The notes under the pieces are model-generated. The model was not told where the DNA came from. It ran no database searches and saw only the letters and a program-made list of their open reading frames with translations. Made by a program: the position numbers and the translations under genes. A stretch of 64,000 nt of DNA from Acholoe squamosa (taxonomy: Eukaryota > Annelida > Polychaeta > Phyllodocida > Polynoidae): positions 46,315,777-46,379,776 of the forward strand of contig OX439050.1 of NCBI GenBank assembly GCA_949317995.1, in the 5' to 3' direction. The first letter of the stretch is position 1. Every line of letters begins with the position of its first letter. Shown piece after piece: positions 58,110-64,000 of the stretch.

Positions 58110-58380
58110 GGTCCCACAACAGTCTCAATATTCATTAAATAAGACTATACAACTAGGTGTTTTCCCAAGGTCATTGACCCATGCGAGAGCCATACCAATA
58201 CATAATTCTGAACAGTTATCGAAAGTTGAAAATTGGCACCCGATCAGTCTTCTCCCTATACCAGGGAAAATGATAGGGTTATACATAATCATAATTTCTG
58301 AAGCAAACAGACTCGAACCTTCAGTACGGGTTGTAAAAGGGAAAGATACTGGAGATGCAGTCTTCAAATTAGTCTTCTAA
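58110..58380 (+). mobile_element. LINE reverse transcriptase fragment
   Basis: The open frame 58174-58380 reads KVENWHPISLLPIPGKMI, the conserved N-R-P-I-S-L-L-P motif of non-LTR reverse transcriptases with His replacing Arg, then GKDTGDAVFKLV. Only the fingers region is present, without the FADD catalytic box. Confidence 0.8.
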
Positions 58381-58570
58381 TTTGATTTCTGCCAGCTCAG
58401 TTACAAATCTATACGAAGGAATACCCCTTAGCGAAGAATAATCTGATGGCAGTCCAGCGCATTATCTATATTGAGAAGATGTGGTAAATAGTATCATTGC
58501 ATATCAATATTGCATGTGATAAATAGTGTATGAACCTCCCTTGCCCATCTTCTATTTCATATGTAGCGTT

Positions 58571-58686
58571 TAATCAATGTTATGAGAGAGCATGCGTGGG
58601 TCTATGGTTCAATATTCCAAGACCGCGAAGCAGGAGTGGAATATTAAACCATAGACCCACAAGTGCTCTCTCATAACTTGATTAAG
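58571..58686. repeat. Near-perfect foldback (about 116 bp)
   Basis: TAATCAATGTTATGAGAGAG at the left, then TGGGTCTATGGTTCAATATT; the right half is the reverse complement with few changes, ending ATAACTTGATTA. The loop is short and GC-rich (ACCGCGAAGCAGGAG). Confidence 0.8.
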
Positions 58687-58744
58687 GAGTTTATCTCACA
58701 TTTGTCTCCATTTTGTATTAATTTCTTACCTTATAAACCAAGAA

Positions 58745-59050
58745 TTAATCCAGGAGAAGACATTTTGTAAGTGCATGCAATCCGCTTGCTTTGCCAAGCC
58801 GTCGTGGCCATCTTGTCACTCTGCCCCACATACCTCCACCTTTACACACATTTTTTGGGTAGAATCTAATGATGTCAAGTCCTGTACTTCTAACACCGCC
58901 AAATATACGATCTCTAGTTGGTGCGCCTACATTTTGTCTCCATTTTCTTATAAATAAATGAGAGTCCAATGATTTTACATAGCGATCCAACGCACATGGC
59001 CATTTCTGTCTAGTTGACGAAGCGGGTAGGTGCCCGGATGTACCTGACAT
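58745..59050 (-). CDS. Unassigned open frame
   Basis: 101-codon minus-strand frame starting MSGTSGHLPASSTRQKW and rich in Arg/Lys/Trp. Codon use looks less random than the surroundings, but no family was recognised and there are no evident splice partners. It could be a repeat-derived frame. Confidence 0.2.
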   Translation of the reverse strand: MSGTSGHLPASSTRQKWPCALDRYVKSLDSHLFIRKWRQNVGAPTRDRIFGGVRSTGLDIIRFYPKNVCKGGGMWGRVTRWPRRLGKASGLHALTKCLLLD

Positions 59051-59499
59051 ACTTTTGGCTGAAGAACTAGGTCAGATACGCATCGAACAAGGGATGGCCG
59101 GACGGGCCGGATCCCGACCCATATCGCTTGATAATCAATTGATTCTTATTTATTTCGAAACAAAATGGAGAAATTAGGCATGGCATGTTCATATAGGATA
59201 TCTAAGGATGTTTCTCTGTTAATAACTCCACCTTCCACCTTCTTGAAAACGAACAAAAGGTCTCAGAGTGCGTTATGGCTGGATAATGAACCGTTGGTTA
59301 TAAGAAAAAGGCACTGTCCAGGCCCAAATCGTGAGATAAGCAGTTTTATCAAGTACAAGAATATGTAATGCTGATTTGTTCAAGGAAAGGATCATATTTG
59401 TCTCAACAGAGTAATCAGTAATATACAATAGTGACAGGTCCATAGATATTATGTAAGAACTAGATCCTGGTTTAAGAAGAACATATCACCTGTCTTCCC

Positions 59500-59830
59500 A
59501 CGGGTGGAAAACTAGACCCCCTGTGGTGTGGCGCCAAAATGGACCAATCAGATCCCTCCCTTTTGACAGGAAATTCAAAAATGGTCACGTGACCCAAACC
59601 CCCTGTGGTGTGCCTCCAAAATGGCGCCCTCTGATTGGCTGGCTGTTTAGGTCATGTGACCTCTCTTATGCAAATAAGGACACATGACCCTAATTTGAAT
59701 GGACCAATCAGAGGTCGTCATTTTGGTGGGAAATTTGATGACATGACTCTATTTTTTTTAAATTTTTTGCCAAAAAAAGATGGAGACCTCTGATTGGTTG
59801 GTTGGCTGTCCACACATCATACCGTCAGTC
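59500..59830. repeat. CCAAT-box repeat block
   Basis: CCCCTGTGGTGTG occurs at about 59518 and 59600. CCAATCAGA or its complement TCTGATTGG occurs four times (about 59534, 59629, 59703, 59790). CACGTGACC and CATGTGACC follow the first two units. Tandem units of about 90 bp. Confidence 0.6.
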
Positions 59831-60855
59831 AGCTGTATGCAGCAAGCAAGTAGTTACGTGACCTAAATAGCATAAAGAGGTGTGGTTTATTATGTAGATG
59901 AGGGTGTGACTATAGTGAGATATTTTTTATATAAGGCCGCTTATAATTGATTATCAGCTTTGCGGACACTTTTCGAAAAAAAGGGATGAGGGAAGGAGGC
60001 TTTTTTTTTAAAATTTTTAATAAATTTTCTCAGTGACGAGGGAGGTTAATTTTTATTAACAATTTTAGGGATGAGGTAGGCACTGTTTTTTTTTAAGTCA
60101 TGAGAATGTTTACAAACTGAAGGCACGGGACTAGGTTTTGAAGAAATTTCCCAGATGATCCTTAAATTCTTTCTATGGGTGATATTTCAGTCTTGCAACA
60201 TTGTGTTTGATGCCTTCTAAAATCTCCCCCATATTTGATTTTACCGGTAGCATACTTTTTCAATGGATCTGTGTAAATCACAAGGATGACCTTCATCCTT
60301 CAAATTTTCGGAAATCCAGAAAAATTCCATGCCTGAATTCACTTCTGGTATAGGAACATATCCATCCTTTGTGAAATAATGAGATGGTAAGATTCAGGTC
60401 CTCCCCCATGAAGGGTAAGGTAGCTTCTTTACAGAGTTACATAGGTCTCAGGTAATATCCTGGTGAGAAGCAAAAGATTTCACACCCATACTAAATGATT
60501 TTAAAAGTTTCCAATCAATGGTAGCAACACCTATTGATTTCAGATATGGGAAAAGGAATTTCTAGAGAATTTAAAGGTGTAAAAATTATGAAAATCGACC
60601 AAGTAAAACCTTCTGGATGGTTTATTTAAGTTAAGGGCAGAAATCTAACCTTTTTTCACCAAAAATCCTAAGGATGAGGGAATTTCTGTCATTTTTTTCT
60701 AAAAAATAGAAAAAAAGGCTTCATGCGGCCCCTTTTAAAGGGTGCGGGAGGTGTCTGCAAAGCTGATAATCGATTTTAAGTGGCCTAAATAAAAAAAGGC
60801 AAGCTGGGTTGGGGGGGGGGCCTTGGGTGGGTGGGGCCCCTTTTTCTTATCTATA

Positions 60856-61269
60856 TGTAGGGGTATGGTATTTACACTTTACGTTCATGTACCCGTGAGA
60901 CTCAGACCTAGGTCCTTCGGGTGTAGTGGGGGAATCCGGATGGCAGGTGGCAGCACCTGCCTCTGGGTTCGTATCCATTACACCAGAGGGCCTACCACTC
61001 GTCCGCCACATATCACGTGGCCGGTCTGAGTTTCGCGGGCTTTTTCCCTATATAAGGCTGGTCCTAGCCCATGTTCTTCAGTAGTGGTTTACCCACTGCT
61101 CAACCAGGTTGTTACCCGAAAGGGTAACCGAATGCCCTAGTAGCATGTAGTCCTCTGAGGCTGTGATCGTATGTAACATAAGCTATGAAATAAAAGCTCG
61201 GTTGCCTACCCGGAAACTTTTCTCTCTCTTCATTATGATTTAATCTAACTTAACGAGACGAACCATTAC
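60856..61269 (+). repeat. 5' long terminal repeat
   Basis: Starts TGTAGGGG and ends CATTACA (TG...CA borders). Contains a TATATAAG box at 61049-61056 and AATAAA at 61189-61194, in the order expected of an LTR promoter and polyadenylation region, immediately before a primer-binding site. The 3' LTR lies beyond the window, so the left border is inferred. Confidence 0.75.
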
Positions 61270-61270
61270 A

Positions 61271-61288
61271 CTGGTGCCGTGACCAGTT
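61271..61288 (+). other. Primer-binding site
   Basis: TGGTGCCGTGACCAGTTG follows the LTR end after one base. TGGYGCCGTGACC is the usual LTR-retrotransposon primer-binding form; the tRNA was not determined. Confidence 0.7.
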
Positions 61289-61313
61289 GGTCTTCGGGTA
61301 AGCGTAGTCAGAA

Positions 61314-62390
61314 ATGACTGAGCTGAGCCCAGTCAGGGGAAATGGCCCAAATCATGAGCTAAACTCCCCGATGGAGGATGGTGAAATCAAGTCACCACCC
61401 CAAGGTACAGAGTGGAGAAATCCACTGGAACACTACCCTGATGGGTTAGAGGATGTAAGAAAAAACTTACATGATGAACTGGATGAATTTGGAGACTCCT
61501 TATTCATGCCAGGAGGTACTTCGAAACCTGCACCAATGCATAAAAGTACTGCTCAATTTGGTAAACTACCATTTGAGGTACCAAAGCCTAGTGCAGGTAT
61601 GTTTGAAACTCCATATAGTTCTCGAATTAAACACCAGAAATGTGGATTCGAAAGGAACAAAATGGACGAGCTTGAAGACATGAGAGCTGAATACGAGAAG
61701 ATCCAGAAGGATCTTATTACACTGACCGGAACCCGAGACAAGATTTTAACTGAAAACAAACAGTTGATATCAGAACGTCTTGATTACGATCAAAGTTGTA
61801 GACGCCAACAACAATTGTTAGTGGATCAGATGGAGAAAGAAAAACAAGATTTTCAACTCCAGCACGAACAGTATCATGATGCACTATACACGGCGGATCT
61901 GGAATACAGAGCCTCGTGTGATGAGTTGAATAGAACTAAACAAGAGTTAAATTCAACTCAAACGGCCTATGGTAAGTACCAAGAAGAGCTGACGAAAGTT
62001 GAATCAGCCTTCAAGGATGCTCGGAAAACGTATCAAAAACAAACCGATGAGCATGAAAAACTCAAAGGTCAATGGATACGTGAATCCACAGATTTGGCTG
62101 CCAAACAGACAAAGATGATGGATGATTATTCCGAACTGGAAGCTAAAGCTATCCAGATGTCAAAGTATCTAGAAGATACTGGTCGTGCAGTAGGCACTCT
62201 TGAATCAGACTTCACTGTTTCAGGAATTGCCCTAAACACGACGAGTAAACAGATGAACTCTTTGAGGGGCGATGACGGGGTAACAGAGACAACTGTACCT
62301 CGTTATGAAGGAATAAAGAGTCATCAGGTTAGATTTACGGACAATACCTTCAAACCTCTTGGTTTAGGTACGGGAAATAGTGGGGGGTGA
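61314..62390 (+). CDS. LTR retrotransposon gag, N-terminal part
   Basis: 358-codon frame beginning 25 bp after the primer-binding site. The middle (about residues 115-300) is a long charged coiled coil rich in Glu, Lys and Gln (RAEYEKIQKDL, EKEKQDFQLQHEQ, YQKQTDEHEKLKGQW). It ends at TGA just after a run of six G. The sequence continues to look like gag in other frames, so the stop is probably caused by a frameshift in the G-run. Confidence 0.75.
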   Translation: MTELSPVRGNGPNHELNSPMEDGEIKSPPQGTEWRNPLEHYPDGLEDVRKNLHDELDEFGDSLFMPGGTSKPAPMHKSTAQFGKLPFEVPKPSAGMFETPYSSRIKHQKCGFERNKMDELEDMRAEYEKIQKDLITLTGTRDKILTENKQLISERLDYDQSCRRQQQLLVDQMEKEKQDFQLQHEQYHDALYTADLEYRASCDELNRTKQELNSTQTAYGKYQEELTKVESAFKDARKTYQKQTDEHEKLKGQWIRESTDLAAKQTKMMDDYSELEAKAIQMSKYLEDTGRAVGTLESDFTVSGIALNTTSKQMNSLRGDDGVTETTVPRYEGIKSHQVRFTDNTFKPLGLGTGNSGG

Positions 62391-62472
62391 CTCTGCGAGT
62401 GGAACTAAACAAAGCCACTCGGCAAAAAAACTTCCACCTTTTACGGCGGATGGCCACAACAGTCACCTTTAG

Positions 62473-64000
62473 GGGGACCAAATGGCCCGTATGCCCAGTA
62501 TGGATGGAGTCAATCCCAAACAGGAGCGAATCCGTCCACAGGTAACACCCGGAATATGTCCGGAGGAACCACCGGACAATCACCGTGACCAAGGATCCGG
62601 ACCTTCAGGAGATCGTTCCAGAAGCAGATCCTCTGCTGGTGGGACTGGTTCCAATAATGGAAATCAGTCGAATGGAACAGGAGGAAACACTAATCCCAAT
62701 AGTGGTTTCTTTAGCTTTGGTGGAAATACACAACCCACCAATAATCCTGGGCCATCTCCTCAAACCAGCGGATACACCTTCTCACAGGTGCCTCCATACG
62801 GAGCAGGGGGATCAGGGGGTGGAGGAGGACCACCGCCCGGAGGCTTTGGAAGTACTTATGGTACGAATCCTCCAAGGAAAAAGAGACTCAGTTGCCGAGT
62901 ATCTCTTTCTCCAGGGTTACAAGCGCTGCATGACTCTAATGCAGCGATTGCTAACTTAGGTGTTGATTGTTACAATCAAGGTCTGGACGATACGGAGATC
63001 ATGGAATGGAGTAAGGGTTTATCCCTCACTGGATCCACGAATCCGGCTCGTAGAGTAGCTAAGATACCTACCCCCTTTAATGCCAAGAACCCTTGGAAGG
63101 AGGAGTATCAAGGCTGCGCGGATGTTTTTAACTGCAATGGATGGGGTAAAGCGGAAGCTCTCCCTTATTTAGTATGCTGGTTAAAGGAAGGCGATGGAAA
63201 AGGAGCCGTGGAACAATGGAGAGATTCTCAAATAGTAGGACTCTCAGCCCATATGAAATATGATGAACTCATAGAGATTGCTTCATATCTATATGGGAAT
63301 ATAGTTGGAGAAGATCCTTGGCTGACTTTCACTAAAAGAACGCAGAAGCCTAAGGAATCTGCCAAAGTGTTCGGCTTGGAATGTCAACGACTGTTGCATA
63401 AAGCCAGACCTCAGTGGAGACTAGATGATGAATGCTTCCTAGATGAAATGTTTAAACAATTCATTGAAGGATTGCGGAATCAGGAACACAGGACAGTAGC
63501 CTGTGAAGCTTGGAACAATGATGCCTCTCTGACAGATTTGTTCCAGTCCCTAGATCATTATGATCGAAAGGCCCGTATCTTTGCCGGGAAGGTACCTCAA
63601 CGGATGTCAGCAATGATAATCCCGGAGGGAATACCCGAAACCGATTCATCCGAATCAGGGGAACCTGACGAAGATGAAAACGTTGGGGCCATTGGCCAAG
63701 GGAACCCCCGGTATAACCGGAACTGGGGAAAGAAACCGGGTTACGTCAAGGAGAAAGTGATTACTTCTAAACCTCCTGTGACTCAACCCGATACCAAACT
63801 TACTACGGGTCCGTCTTTATCAGAGGACCTGGTTAACAATTTGGTAAAGAAGATTACTGAAAATCTTAGGAGGCCTAAGCCTGATAGGAGCGTTGTGACA
63901 TGCTTCCGATGTCAGGAAACTGGACATTATGCTGCCGAGTGTGAGGCAGATAAGCCAGTTTATAGAAACACTCGTTACCAGAACAATCCGGGTAAGGAGG
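62473..64000 (+). CDS. LTR retrotransposon gag, capsid and zinc knuckle (runs off edge)
   Basis: An uninterrupted frame of 509 codons to the window end, with a first ATG at 62482. A Gly/Asn/Pro-rich linker (to about 62880) leads to a capsid-like helical domain containing NPWKEEYQG, WLKEGDGKGAVEQW and FIEGLRNQEHR. A CX2CX4HX4C zinc knuckle, CFRCQETGHYAAEC, follows at 63901-63942. Gag-like sequence in 62.38-62.58 kb lies in two other frames, so the join with the upstream part is broken in this copy. The clade (Ty3 or other) cannot be set without the polymerase. Confidence 0.8.

Noticed and set aside
62585..62959. 124-codon plus-strand frame
   Set aside because: Overlaps the longer capsid frame (62473-64000), which has the gag-like domain and zinc knuckle.
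1..64000. CRISPR array, prophage or bacterial defence island
   Set aside because: No regularly spaced identical repeats of 25-40 bp, no operons; all recognised genes are spliced animal genes.

Overview
The window is animal nuclear DNA. Four intron-rich, GT-AG spliced protein genes sit in AT-rich, repeat-dense sequence. The genes and repeats point to a non-vertebrate metazoan. SINE copies with a CACTCACTC tail, a DUF1647-type gene, a DIRS element and many foldback/MITE elements suggest a marine invertebrate, possibly lophotrochozoan, but the sequence alone does not fix the species. No bacterial-style operons, CRISPR arrays or rRNA genes are visible.

Layout. 1-1000: 5' part of a decayed non-LTR retrotransposon (endonuclease domain) on the minus strand. 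1410-1761 (minus): a second, diverged first exon of D-2-hydroxyglutarate dehydrogenase, lying downstream of the complete gene. 4558-11721 (minus): complete seven-exon D2HGDH gene, 534 aa, every exon junction in phase. 14416-16403 (plus): compact four-exon gene for a 347-aa type II membrane protein of the DUF1647, putative glycosyltransferase type. 16404-21521: intergenic, with a long TA microsatellite, a SINE and a MITE. 21522-26714 (minus): complete seven-exon gene for signal recognition particle receptor beta (SRPRB, 255 aa). 26912-48305 (plus): complete 24-exon ClC-2-type chloride channel, 862 aa, divergent from SRPRB across about 200 bp. 48306-54500: gene-poor repeats. 54237-57925: a DIRS-type tyrosine-recombinase retroelement without its reverse transcriptase. 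58110-58380: fragment of a LINE reverse transcriptase. 60856-64000: LTR, primer-binding site and gag region of an LTR retrotransposon running off the right edge.

The host genes form no pathway. D2HGDH is a mitochondrial flavoenzyme, SRPRB is the ER-membrane GTPase of protein targeting, the ClC channel is a plasma-membrane anion channel, and the DUF1647-like protein is probably Golgi/ER. D2HGDH and the SRPRB/ClC promoter both carry an ETS-type CCGGAAGT site close to the first coding exon.

The most interesting points are: the tandem second D2HGDH first exon; two phase-compatible, stop-terminated candidate exons and a 9-nt candidate microexon inside the 5.8 kb ClC intron 6; a potential three-way-junction DNA motif in the same intron; an X-box plus CRE module in intron 10; and several small mobile-element families whose ends and target duplications can be read directly. 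These include a pair of hAT-like MITEs with 8-bp duplications, a TTAA-flanked long-TIR element beside the ClC stop codon, and a MITE nested inside a larger relative. No clearly new biological system was identified.
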